Assembly: GCA_015832175.1 (NCBI GenBank)
Contig: WJXW01000001.1
Location: 1,674,001 to 1,738,000, forward strand
DNA from: Paraphaeosphaeria minitans
Lineage: Eukaryota > Ascomycota > Dothideomycetes > Pleosporales > Didymosphaeriaceae
DNA: 64,000 nt
Direction: 5' to 3'
Shown piece by piece: positions 1-10,262 of the stretch. A program made the translations under genes and the position numbers. Within the stretch, counting starts at the first letter, position 1; each line of letters begins with the position of its first letter. The notes beneath the pieces were generated by a model that made no database searches, had not been told where the DNA came from, and saw only the letters and a list, made by a program, of their open reading frames with translations.

Positions 1-451
1 CTGCACTTGTCGCGAAGACGAAAGCGAGAAAGTATTTTCTGGTCGTGACAGTCGACTTCAGCGAGGCCGGTAGCGCGTACGCAATGCAAATGCAGCATCG
101 CTAGCCGTGAAAGGCAGCACTGCATAACCGCAAGCACCGAGTCGTGCGTGGCACTAAAGAGGGTTCAGCGCGTGGCTGTGGGTGAAGGCCAAGCGCATCG
201 AGTAACTGTCGTACACCGACAGCATAGTCTCCCTTCTCGCACACAATGCTCCCCGCTAGTAACGCCGCCGCCTCGCTGAAGAAAAAGTCCACTGTTCTAT
301 CGGGCGTACGATCTGCTTTAGGAGCCATGCGCCCCTCTCCCTCGGAACAGGAGGAACCGCTGCCTACAACGAAATGCCGATCCGGACTCGCTCAACTTGC
401 TTTTCGTGTTCGCAACTACTTATCTGCGACGACAACTAATGCGCCTTGTAG
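1..451. other. left-edge region upstream of the REF exon
   Basis: No convincing coding exon is seen here. The first half of an RRM (RNP2 strand and helix 1) should precede the exon that starts at 452, but none of the three forward frames encodes it. An intron 3' end is visible: a branch-point-like aactaat at 433-439 followed by ttgtag at 446-451. The missing exon is therefore either left of the window behind a long intron, or lost. Confidence 0.4.
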
Positions 452-1021
452 GAATACTTCAACACAGTTGTCAATGTCGGCAAGCCCCGAAGGATCTTGC
501 TTCAGTATGGACCTAACGGCAAGAGCCTGGGAAGCGCTACCGTCATCTTCAACAAGTCCGAGCAGGCCATCAAGGCCACGAACGCGCTCCAGGGCGTCAA
601 GATTGACGGCAAGCCCATTCGAGTTGAACTGCTCGTTAGCGCCGCCGCCGTAGCCGCCCAGCCTCCATCATCTTTCGCCGACCGCATCACGTAAGGATTC
701 TACACTGTACAAACGGACGAATACCTTGGACTAACTGTTTACAGTCAGCCAAAGAAGGCCGATAAGCCTAAGCCCGCTACTGCCGCCAAGGCTGCCCCTG
801 CCGCAGGCCGTGAGCGTGGACGTGGTGACCGGGCTGCTGGACGCGGTCGTGGTGGCCGCGGTGGACGTGAGCGATCCAAGAAGAAGACGCAGGAAGAGCT
901 TGATGCCGAGATGGAGGACTACTTCCCCGCTGCCGAAGGCGGCAACGACGCTATGGTAACGAACGGAGATGCTCCCCAGGCCGCTGGCGGCGATACAATG
1001 GAGGAGGACCAGATGCTTTGA
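452..1021 (+). CDS. ALY/REF-family mRNA export adaptor (Yra1/Mlo3-like), 5' part missing
   Basis: RNA-binding adaptor of the REF/ALY family, which links spliced or THO-bound mRNA to the Mex67 export receptor in the nucleus. The visible exon starts at an acceptor (TAG at 449-451) with EYFNTVVNVGKPRR, then QYGPNGKSLGSATVIF, which matches RNP1 of the REF RRM, then LQGVKIDGKPIRVEL. An intron at 691-744 (gtaagg...acag, branch ctaac at 731) joins ADRIT to QPKKADK. The C-terminus is an RG-rich box (GRERGRGDRAAGRGRGGRGG), then KKKTQEELDAEMEDYF, the conserved C-terminal REF box that contacts the export machinery, and an acidic tail ending at TGA 1019-1021. The N-terminal basic region and RNP2 are absent from the window. 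Family call is firm; gene start is unknown. Confidence 0.8.
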
Positions 1022-2145
1022 ACAGCTCGGCAACCAAGACCACTCAATCACTTCGACTACTTCTTTTTCACGTTTTGTAATGGGGTTTCGAACAATGCGG
1101 CTTTATCTCGGGAAGGGTTCGGCTTTGGACTCAACAAATTGCATTTTCTAGTTGCTCCATCTCCAAGCGTCGGTTTTCCGGAAAGTGTTTCCTTCCACAG
1201 CAAGAGGGAGGCGTGTTATGTACAGTATCCAGCAGGGCCATTGTCTCTTCACAGACTCCTGACGAATCGACCAAGCAGCCCACAACAAGCAATGTCTATC
1301 ACGGCTATCTCTATGCCCACGTGTCACCACATGGATTGATGTTCTGGTACCTTGATTTCCATTGTCCAGTTTTGCCCCCCCCCCCAAAATGCTCTCACCA
1401 TTGCCATTGTACTGGCGAAGTGCGGCAAAGGCACGCCAAAGATTTGTCCACATCAGGCACGCTCTTTGCACTGGTATCGCAATGAGGCTATTCCATGACT
1501 CTGCAAGCTGTCCGAGGGATTACTTTCGCAGGTCTGGACTAGTCTTGGTTTGCTAAGAGGGCTGCCCATGATTGCTCAGATTCGGAATGCGCGTACAAGT
1601 GATGCCTGTCAGAGGTGCACGAGCGTCCCGTGATGCATCTTTTATGTACCTAGGTAGAGACGTCAATGGTCGGGATCCGCGAAATACCTAGGTAGATAAC
1701 GGCACCATGATGGCTCCACGCTCCCCGGACGCGGCGGCTCCAGGTCTACGTTTGCTCCTTTGGTGCGGAGTAGTCAGGCCAGTGCGTCAGCTAGGTAGAC
1801 CCCCAGACAGGTCGCTTTGGGGCCATTGTGCGCGCTCTGGAAAGAAGACCCGCATGGACTAATGGAGCTTCCATCCGACGCTGCGTGGCTCGGATGGGCG
1901 CATACGTGAACGGCTCACCCGAACCTCGTGGATCATGGAAACGTACGCGTCGTGTCTGTGCACTGTAGGCCATAGACTAGGTAGTTTGCCTGCTGTATTG
2001 GCTAGGTAGTCCATCAAGACGGAAGTCCACGATGGCGGTATTCTACTGCCGGTCTTGCCACAGGATGGGAGCTTTTACACACCTGCCGGTTTTCGCTCGA
2101 ATGGAAGCCGAAGATGGCAGGGATGTTAGGGGTTGTTAGCGCAGT
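1022..2145. other. intergenic, with CTAGGTAG motifs
   Basis: Holds the 3' flank of the REF gene, a run of 11 C at about 1374-1386, and five copies of ctaggtag (around 1650, 1688, 1791, 1977, 2002), two of them in the longer tacctaggtag form. No credible gene is seen. Confidence 0.6.
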
Positions 2146-2392
2146 GGAGACAGGAGCATCTAGCGGATACAGGAGCGTCCAGTGGATACAGGAGCATGCA
2201 GTTGATACAGGAGCATGCAGTGGATACAGGAGCATGCAGTGGATACAGGAGCATGCAGTGGATACAGGAGCATGCAGTGGATACAGGAGCATGCAGTGGA
2301 TACAGGAGCATGCAGTGGATACAGGAGCATGCAGTGGATACAGGAGCATGCAGTGGATACAGGAGCATTCAGTGGATACAGGAGCATCTAGC
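2146..2392. repeat. 19-bp minisatellite, 13 tandem units
   Basis: Thirteen head-to-tail copies of ggatacaggagcatgcagt fill 247 bp exactly. The first and last units share the variant ending atctagc; unit 2 has gcgtcc, and inner units are nearly identical. Each inner unit contains the palindrome GCATGC. Because 19 is not a multiple of 3 and no unit makes a stop, several frames on both strands stay open, which gives false repetitive ORFs. Confidence 0.95.
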
Positions 2393-3027
2393 TTGTGTTT
2401 TGAGACGAGGCAGGGCCCGGGGTTGCAGTACCTAGGTCATCATATCGATTGTCAAGATGGGTGTTCACTCATGACCAGATCCCAAAGACGTCATCAACAA
2501 GGCAGGATGCAGCTTCAAGACGCTCTGCTTGGTAGGCCTACAGTCGGAAAACCCTGTTGCAGATGTCGCTTCGACAGTTACAAAAGTATGCGATTGGAAA
2601 TGCACGGGACTGTTCTGTTCCGAGAACGGATTCGGTGGAGCAGGAAAGGGGCGGCTTAGTGCTGGGTGTGGGGGAGGGGTCGGTTTTGCCACTATTGGCC
2701 GGCATTGCGGGCAGTGCGGGGCGTGAACTTCTCCGTTGTTGCGTCAACGCCACCGTCCTTCCCAACGACCACGGCGATAGGCTGCATGAGGTGCTGCCGA
2801 CGGGGCTCCTCATGACCGAGGCTCTCGCCATGTCTCGCCGTGCTCTTCTGGGCACCGCCAGCGCCACTACGCCCGCTTCTGCGTATGCGCCTGCTCGATG
2901 CTATCAAAGTGGCACTACTTAAAGAGGAGCTTACCCCTCACTTGCTACTCCCCAAAAACCTCCATTTGCTTCGCCTTTCTTCTTTACTTGATACCCCTGG
3001 ATTGATTTCAGACACAGAGGAGCGAAC
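2393..3027. other. intergenic, probable ALDH promoter side
   Basis: One more tacctaggt lies at 2429-2437. A pyrimidine-rich stretch (cgcctttcttctttacttg, about 2972-2990) sits just before the ALDH start, as in many fungal promoters. No gene seen. Confidence 0.45.
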
Positions 3028-4718
3028 ATGACGTCCATCAAGCTCAAGACGCCGCACTCTGGCGAGTACGAGCAGCCCACCGGCCTGTAAGTGGCTCTTT
3101 CCGGACCGAGGCACATGACTGCCGTTGCGCGTCTCTGCTGTTTCTCTCACGATGAGTGGCCAGGGCTGACGGATGCGATTGCGTAGCTTCATCAACAACG
3201 AGTTCGTCAAAGGTGTCGATGGCAAGACCTTCGAGGTCATCAACCCTACCGACGAGACCGTCATCTGCTCTGTCCACGAGGCCACCGAGAAGGATGTCGA
3301 CCTTGCCGTTTCCGCCGCCCGCAAGGCATTCGAGGGTCCCTGGAGAAAGGAGCCACCCGAGAACCGTGGACGGCTCCTCGTGAAGCTCGCAGATCTCTTC
3401 GAGAAGAACCTTGATTTGCTCGCTGCGGTTGAGTCTCTGGACAACGGCAAGGCCATCAGCATGGCCAAGGGCGATGTTGCTGCCTCTGCAGGTTGCTTGA
3501 GGGTATGATACACCCGCAGTACGACCACGAGTGCATCGCTAATCATGCAACAGTACTATGGTGGCTGGGCCGACAAGATCGAGGGCAAGGTCGTTGACAC
3601 CACGCCCGACACCTTCAACTACATCAAGAAGGAGCCCGTAAGCCACCCGGTCCAAACTAGTTGATTCGACACTGACATGCTGGCAGATTGGTGTTTGTGG
3701 TCAAATCATCCCCTGGAACTTCCCTCTGCTCATGTGGTCATGGAAGATTGGTCCTGCCGTCGCTTGCGGTAACACCGTTGTTCTCAAGACGGCCGAGCAG
3801 ACCCCGCTCTCGGCCCTCGTTGCGGCCACGCTCATCAAGGAGGCTGGCTTTCCCCCTGGTGTCATCAACATCATCTCCGGTTTCGGAAAAATTGCCGGTG
3901 CCGCCATTGCATCGCACATGGGTGTTGACAAGGTTGCTTTCACTGGTTCGACCGTTGTTGGCCGACAAATCATGAAGGCTGCCGCTGGATCCAACTTGAA
4001 GAAGGTCACCCTCGAGCTTGGAGGCAAGAGCCCCAACATCGTCTTCGAGGATGCAGACATCGACAACGCCATCTCATGGGTCAACTTCGGTATCTACTAT
4101 AACCACGGCCAATGTTGCTGTGCCGGCTCGCGTGTCTACGTCCAGGAATCCATCTACGACAAGTTCATCCAGCAATTTAAGGAGCGTGCGCAAAAGAACG
4201 CAGTCGGCGACCCATTCAAGCATGAGACCTTCCAGGGTCCTCAGGTTTCCCAATTGCAGTTTGACCGCATCATGGAATATATTGAGGATGGCAAGAAGGC
4301 TGGTGCGACCGTTGAGACTGGTGGCAAGCGAATTGGTGACAAGGGCTTCTTCATTGAGCCCACCATCTTCTCCAACGTCACTGAGGACATGAAGATTGTC
4401 CAGGAGGAGATCTTCGGTCCCGTGTGCACCATCTCCAAGTTCAAGACCAAGGAGGAGGCCATCAAGATTGGCAACAACACCACCTACGGTCTCGCCGCCG
4501 CCGTCCACACAACGAACCTCAACACCGCCATAGAGGTCTCAAACGCGCTCCGCGCAGGAACTGTGTGGGTCAACACCTACAACACTCTCCACTGGCAGCT
4601 TCCCTTCGGAGGCTTCAAGGAGTCCGGTATCGGTCGCGAGCTGGGCGAGGCTGCCCTTGACAACTACACGCAGACTAAGACGGTCTCTATCCGTCTGGGC
4701 GACGCGCTGTTCGGTTAA
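3028..4718 (+). CDS. NAD(P)+-dependent aldehyde dehydrogenase
   Basis: Oxidises aldehydes to carboxylic acids (typically acetaldehyde to acetate) in cytosol or mitochondria; 496 aa, the usual family length. Exons 3028-3086, 3187-3502, 3554-3637 and 3687-4718 are joined by three short GT-AG introns with consistent phase. Start [14 protein letters not shown] is followed by LFINNEFV and FEVINPTDE, typical ALDH N-terminal text. Visible motifs: [10 protein letters not shown] (cofactor site), FTGSTVVGR, general base Glu at about 263 in LELGGKSPN, nucleophile Cys at about 297 in [17 protein letters not shown] and [13 protein letters not shown] near the end. No obvious targeting peptide, so it is closest to cytosolic AldA-type enzymes; substrate range is inference. 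No break seen. Confidence 0.96.
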
Positions 4719-5302
4719 GCTGCTAGCGAGTTGGCGTTCGGGGGAACAATGTCCGAACTGTAATGATCCAAAATGGTAAAGGCTCGGGCACGATTTATGA
4801 CGGGCGGATCACTCATTACACTGTACATGATGTAGTTGACACGAATTCGAAGTAAGATGATCAATGTAATTCTGTCTTCCCTGTCACCGTGAAGTTTCCA
4901 TCTGGGTAGAACCTTGAGTTAGGTCTTTGCTCCGAGCCCAGTCAGACGAGTAGCTAACAAATATGAAGGAAGGCAGAGTCTTAGAGTAGCCGCCTTGGAA
5001 CATTCTCGTCACATCATGTGTAGAATATCGTGAACTGGTGATATGCTGGGCCCACACCTTGGCGGTCACATGGGCAGGCGTCAAGGCACCTGCAAGCGAG
5101 AGGTGTTGGTAGGTACGTCAGAGCTCGAGCACGGGTTTCCCATGTAACGCGCGCTCAACACCAGGCTACCGCAGTCGCAACACAGCCCTCAGCATGGAGA
5201 CACGCTTTCATCCCCTCTATGACATAAGCATAACATGAAATGCTGCGACCCAGATAGACACTCCCCTTAATTCCCTACACTTCCGTCCCACTATCAACAA
5301 CC
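4719..5302. other. intergenic between ALDH and DDHD genes
   Basis: 584 bp; ALDH 3' flank and promoter side of the DDHD gene (ccccttaattccctacac about 30 bp before its ATG). No gene or repeat recognised. Confidence 0.5.
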
Positions 5303-8184
5303 ATGTCGTCGGCTACAACCCAATACATTCGCGAGGTCCTGCACTCTGCCGAAGCGCCTCCCACGATTCCCGTGCGATACTTCTATACATCCCCACTCGC
5401 TATAGATGACCCACTCTCTCCCCTGCCGCCACCCGCAACAGGCTCCTCAACCGCGCGTAGGCAGCCACCGAGGCCATTCTCAGAGTACGACAACGAGACG
5501 ATAAACGAAACATGGCTGGATCTGCGCAAGAAGATCCTTAAACATAATGAAGAGCTAGGCGAGAAGAGCAGGAGCGCGGATGGGCCACCCACGCCCACCA
5601 CGGGCACGTCTACATACCCCGCCGTTATGCGGTTGAAGCGGAAACGGGGCGAAAGCGCATCAGGAGAAGACCGACTGGGAGCTCCACAAGGAAAGGATAT
5701 AACATATGTTCGTGCCTCGAACATGGCCAGATATTCACGCTCTGCAGATGTAGGCGAGGACTACAGCCCGAGCTCGAGCAGCGGGCCGCAAGCAGCTACC
5801 CTGTCCGGCTCAATGCGAGCACTTGCACTGGATCCTAACGAGGGCTCACCGCGGGCAGAGACCGCGACAACTGGCATGCCCTTCACTCGACTGCCAGCAC
5901 GCGGAAATGCATCGAGTGCACGGTCAGCTGGTTCGCTGGAGGAACACAGGCGTCCAGCGCCGCAGGTGACAGATAGCTACAACTGGGATGAGGAGATGGA
6001 GCCTGCTTTAACCGGCATGAAGGACAAGGAAACGATCCGAAGACAGCAGAAGCCAAGCTCAGGTCCATCAGCAAAGGTGCCAGTGGGCGTCTCACGACTG
6101 CATCACGTTGCTATGGACGCCGAGTCCATACGCTTGGAACCCACCTACTGGGCGCCCGTCAACGATATCGCACAGGTACTGCGAGGGACATGGTTCTACA
6201 AGGACACGATGATGCCGGTAGAAGTGGATGTCGCAAATATGCTTGAAGCTGGGTATCTGGAGCTGAGGCCGTGGACAGAGACATGGAAAGATGAACTCAA
6301 TAGCGCCATTGAAGTGGGTGCTCTAGGCGAAATGAAGATACTACACAAACTCTGGCTCGAGAAACCAAAGCAGGTGGACAGCCGACCGTCTACGGCGAAC
6401 CAAATGCTGTCTACGCCCGGCCTGACGCAGAGCACTATGCACGAGGAAAGTCCAGACGCTGAGAAGGAACGCCGCATCATGTTGGAGCACGTATGCGATA
6501 TGATCGATATTTCCACAGGCCCTGAAGGACCGGATAATAAGGCGGCGGGCGACAGCGAGTACGGTCACGGTGGGCGCAAGAACGTATATCGCTCTGCTGG
6601 TGTCATGTACGCATCCGAGACGGAGGCTTATATCTTGAAACCGGCGCTACAACCCTCAAACTACTACGGTCGACGACCTCTAGCGAACTACATCCGTAAA
6701 GGAAGACCTATAGGTATTACTGTTGTCCGCGGATTTGATCAGGCTGCATGGAACAAGTTGCACCCACCCAAGAAGACGGCAACATCTCAACAGGCCAAGC
6801 ATGGCGTTTCGGGCTCTCGATCTGGTGTTCCGCCCTTCCAACAGCAGATATCCGATCCAGCTCTCGCGCTGTCGGATAGGCCACAGGTTACGGATATAGT
6901 ACTTGTCATTCACGGTATTGGACAGAAGCTATCGGAACGAATGGAGACGTTTCACTTTACTCATGCTATCAATGCATTCAGGAGAGAAGTGAACGTCGAG
7001 CTAGGGAATAGCGAGGTGAAAAGGCATCTACGAAAGAACATGGGCGGGTGTATGGTACTGCCAGTACGTAAACGCCTCATCTCTCCGTAGACGCACTGTT
7101 AACAACTCTGTCACAGGTGAACTGGCGCCTCCGCATTTCGCTCGATGCCGAAGCAACCGATCCTGCTCAGGCCGAGGACCCCGCCATTAACAAGTACAAC
7201 CTAAAGGATATCACGCCTAATACGCTTGCTTCCGTCCGCGGTATCGTGTCGGATGTCATGTTAGACGTGCCGTACTATCTGTCCCAAGAACACCACCCCA
7301 AGATGGTGTCAGCCTGCATTCAAGAAGCGAACCGCATCTACCGGCTCTGGTGCCAGGACAATCCAGGCTTCTCTGAATGGGGCCGTGTCCATATCATAGC
7401 GCACTCCCTCGGCTCCGTCATGGCCATGGACATTCTCTCGGACCAGCCCACCGTCGTCGACCCACGCTTCGCCGACCCATCCTGCCCCGAGTCGGACATC
7501 CCCAAAGACTCCTTCATCTTCAACACGACCAATCTCTTCGTCTGCGGCAGCCCCGTCGGCTTCTTCCTCCTCCTCCGCAACGCGACCCTCCTCCCGCGCG
7601 CAAACAAGCACAAGCCCGGCGCAGACAGCTACGCGACGCCCGGCGTGGGAGGCACCCAAGGCACGTACGGCTGCATTGCCGTGGACAATATCTATAATAT
7701 TGTCAACGGCTACGACCCCGTTGCGTACAAGCTCAATGCCGCCGTCGACGCCGCCTACGCCGCCACGCTGCGCCCCGCCATGATCCCCAGCGCCACGTCC
7801 TCGCTCTTCGCCTTCTCCAACCCGTTCCGCGCCCGTGCCGACCCGCACGACGACCCCGCGGGCGCAGACCGGCCTTCCACGCTGCGCCTCCCGTCCAACG
7901 TCGAGCTCGAAACGCACGACTTCTCCCGCGAGGACATTGCCGAGAAGCGCGCCTACGCACTCAACGACAACGGGCAGATTGACTTTTACCTCAAGTACGG
8001 CGGCGGGGCGCTGAGCATCGAGTACATCACGATGCTGGGGGCGCATAGTAGTTACTGGGTGCACAGGGATTTTGTGCGGTTTGTCGTGTGTGAAGTCGGG
8101 AGAGGATCGGGCAGGGGCGGAACGTTGAGGGGGATTAGGGCGGGCAAAAGGAAGGGGGCGGGCGCAGAGAGGGGAGCGGGATGA
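5303..8184 (+). CDS. DDHD-domain phospholipase (PA-PLA1 family)
   Basis: Member of the intracellular phosphatidic-acid-preferring phospholipase A1 family (fungal relatives of yeast YOR022C, human DDHD1/2). Two exons, 5303-7063 and 7117-8184, split by a 53-nt intron; 942 aa. Residues 1-270 are low complexity. About 278-345 (EPTYWAPVNDIAQVLRGTWF) looks WWE-like. VTDIVLVIHGIGQ at about 529 begins the lipase fold. The nucleophile elbow AHSLGS puts the catalytic Ser at about 684. NGYDPVAYKLN and the DDHD block follow: QIDFYLKYGGG, then MLGAHSSYWVHRDF with the metal-binding Asp/His residues. The last 28 residues (VGRGSGRGG...GAERGAG) are unusually Gly/Arg-rich and encoded by purine-rich DNA that runs toward the hexanucleotide tract 50 bp beyond the stop. 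The catalytic parts look intact. Confidence 0.93.
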
Positions 8185-8233
8185 GAGGATAGGGTGTGAG
8201 CGGGGAGGTAGAGATGGATTGGGTGGAGAGAGG

Positions 8234-8678
8234 GGGAGAGGGAGAGGGAGAGGGAGAGGGAGAGGGAGAGGGAGAGGGAGAGGGAGAGGGAGAGGGAGAG
8301 GGAGAGGGAGAGGGAGAGGGAGAGGGAGAGGGAGAGGGAGAGGGAGAGGGAGAGGGAGAGGGAGAGGGAGAGGGAGAGGGAGAGGGAGAGGGAGAGGGAG
8401 AGGGAGAGGGAGAGGGAGAGGGAGAGGGAGAGGGAGAGGGAGAGGGAGAGGGAGAGGGAGAGGGAGAGGGAGAGGGAGAGGGAGAGGGAGAGGGAGAGGG
8501 AGAGGGAGAGGGAGAGGGAGAGGGAGAGGGAGAGGGAGAGGGAGAGGGAGAGGGAGAGGGAGAGGGAGAGGGAGAGGGAGAGGGAGAGGGAGAGGGAGAG
8601 GGAGAGGGAGAGGGAGAGGGAGAGGGAGAGGGAGAGGGAGAGGGAGAGGGAGAGGGAGAGGGAGAGGGAGAGGGAGAG
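8234..8678. repeat. hexanucleotide microsatellite (GGGAGA)n, about 74 copies
   Basis: 445 bp of uninterrupted GGGAGA; every base from 8234 to 8678 fits the pattern. The plus strand is pure purine and the minus strand pure pyrimidine. It lies about 50 bp past the stop of the DDHD gene, so it may be part of its 3' UTR. All six frames stay open through it, which creates spurious Glu-Gly, Arg-Gly, Pro-Leu and Pro-Ser ORFs. Confidence 0.98.
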
Positions 8679-9298
8679 AAGAGGGTGTGCATTGATACCA
8701 AAGCGCGTGTTGCATTTTCATAATCAGTTCTAGTAAGTACCATCAGCCGTCGATGGCAGCAGCTCCATCGAGTCTAGCTCTCGTCTGTTTCACTTCCTTT
8801 ATCGTTTCCAACATGGGAACGCTACACATTTCCATCCACGCCGTGGACAGCACGCATTGTTGCGGCATTCTGCGCACATGGTGGAAGAAGTTTGTTACGT
8901 GCTGTCAGCCACGTGGGATGGGGTTCGGAAAAGATGACAGCGGGGGCAGTCATGTTTTGCTGCATCCGCACCGATGTCGAGATGCGCTTTCGACAGCTGT
9001 GGTAAATTATAGCGTTTTGTTTTTGTACAACGGCTTCCAGCTGGTGATAATGCATCGAGGTATTGGATTGGCTCGACCGGTAGTGTCTCGCTAGATTTCG
9101 TAGTCGGGATACCGTCTGCATGGAGTCCGGGTTCATTCCGCGTGGCTATTGTCCGTTGTAACACCGCTGGCCTGACGATAAGGCGAACGTTCCTGGTGCG
9201 TCTGGTGTGAAAGCGGTGGTATATAGCTCCGAGCTCGTTGCGCTTTCGCGCAGTCCCGGGTGCCAGAGGCGCTTCGACATGCTCTCGACCTCAAGCTC
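8679..9298. other. intergenic, nothing recognised
   Basis: 620 bp between the purine repeat and the 3' end of the minus-strand coiled-coil gene. Short ORFs are present but none has recognisable protein character. Confidence 0.45.
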
Positions 9299-9733
9299 TC
9301 ACAAGAAAACACCCTCCTCCTCATCACCGCCCGCCGCGGCATTTCCATTCGTTGGTTCCCGCGCAGCTGCATTCTCTCCGCCGATGACCCCGTTCGTCGC
9401 CCTGCCCACCCCACCGCTCTCTCGCTCCCCGGGTTCCGACGTCCCCGCTTCCTCCGGCGCCCACGGCAGACACCTCACCTCCACCACTTCCCTCTTTACG
9501 AGCTCGATCCGCTCCTCCATCCGCTTGATCACCTCGCGGTTCTCCAGTATCGCTTCGTAAAGCTCTTGGTCTTGTTCCTGGCGGACATATTCTTCCAGCT
9601 CGGCATTGCTCTGTTCCAGGTGCGCGACACTGTTCCGCAGCTCGGCGGCCTTGGCGTGGAGCGAGGAGACGGAGAGGGATTCGAGGGCGGCGGCGAAGCG
9701 CGCGGGCGATATGGGGCCTGCGGAGGCGGACAT
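9299..9733 (-). CDS. small coiled-coil protein, Tma17-like
   Basis: Intronless, 144 aa. Starts MSASAGPISPARFAAALESL, followed by a long heptad-like helix from about residue 25 to 85 (LRNSVAHLEQSNAELEEYV, then EAILENREVIKRMEERIELV). The tail is acidic and disordered, ending GGDEEEGVFL. Size, the SLHAKAAELRNSVAHLEQSN pattern and the acidic tail resemble yeast Tma17/Adc17, a chaperone that helps assemble the proteasome base by binding Rpt6. That link rests on recalled similarity only. A prefoldin-like or other small coiled-coil protein is the alternative. Transcribed divergently from the rhomboid gene, with 529 bp between starts. Confidence 0.6.
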   Translation of the reverse strand: MSASAGPISPARFAAALESLSVSSLHAKAAELRNSVAHLEQSNAELEEYVRQEQDQELYEAILENREVIKRMEERIELVKREVVEVRCLPWAPEEAGTSEPGERESGGVGRATNGVIGGENAAAREPTNGNAAAGGDEEEGVFL

Positions 9734-10262
9734 GGGTGTGGGTGGAGGTTGAGGTTAGGGAGGTGGACAATGCGCAAAGGTGGGAGGAAGAGGCAGAAGT
9801 ATCGTTCAGGGAGAGCGAGAAGGTCTTGACTTGGTTGGAGAAGCAGGACAGCGTGAAGTCGCGGGATGGTAAGCACGGCGTGGGACGGGTGGTGGAGAAG
9901 GCGGCCCGTGGTGGCGCAAGACTTGGAAGAGCAATAAAGCTGTTGCGGGGGCGGGAGGCTTGATGTGAGAGATACGAGCGTCCGTTGCCTCTGGGCTTCT
10001 TTATTCGGAGTCTTGTTTGTTATGTTTCAGGTTTGCGGCGTTTCTGGGAGTGTTTCGGCGGGGCAGACGTTTGGAGGTGCAGCATGTACGTAGGGCTGAG
10101 GCCTGTGCTCACCTCGGAACCTTTAGAACGGCACTCAATCGCATGACTTTCGTCTGGCTTCTATCTAGTCCATCTCTATCTGCTTCACACATGGCCGCTT
10201 GCCCCATTTCATAAGGCTTCCCGAGCCCAGTCACGAAGCGCGACTGCGGCCCTACTTCCGCC
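9734..10262. other. divergent promoter region, Tma17-like / rhomboid
   Basis: Shared 529-bp space between two divergent starts. No gene seen. GC-rich near the minus-strand gene, more mixed toward 10262. Confidence 0.5.

Noticed and set aside
2014..2659. Repetitive ORFs on both strands over 2.0-2.7 kb
   Set aside because: Produced by the stop-free 19-bp minisatellite; period 19 rotates frames and gives the same peptide in all of them.
7309..8743. Long minus-strand ORFs with Pro-Leu and Pro-Ser repeats
   Set aside because: They are readings of the GGGAGA tract and of the antisense of the DDHD gene; no independent start or motif.
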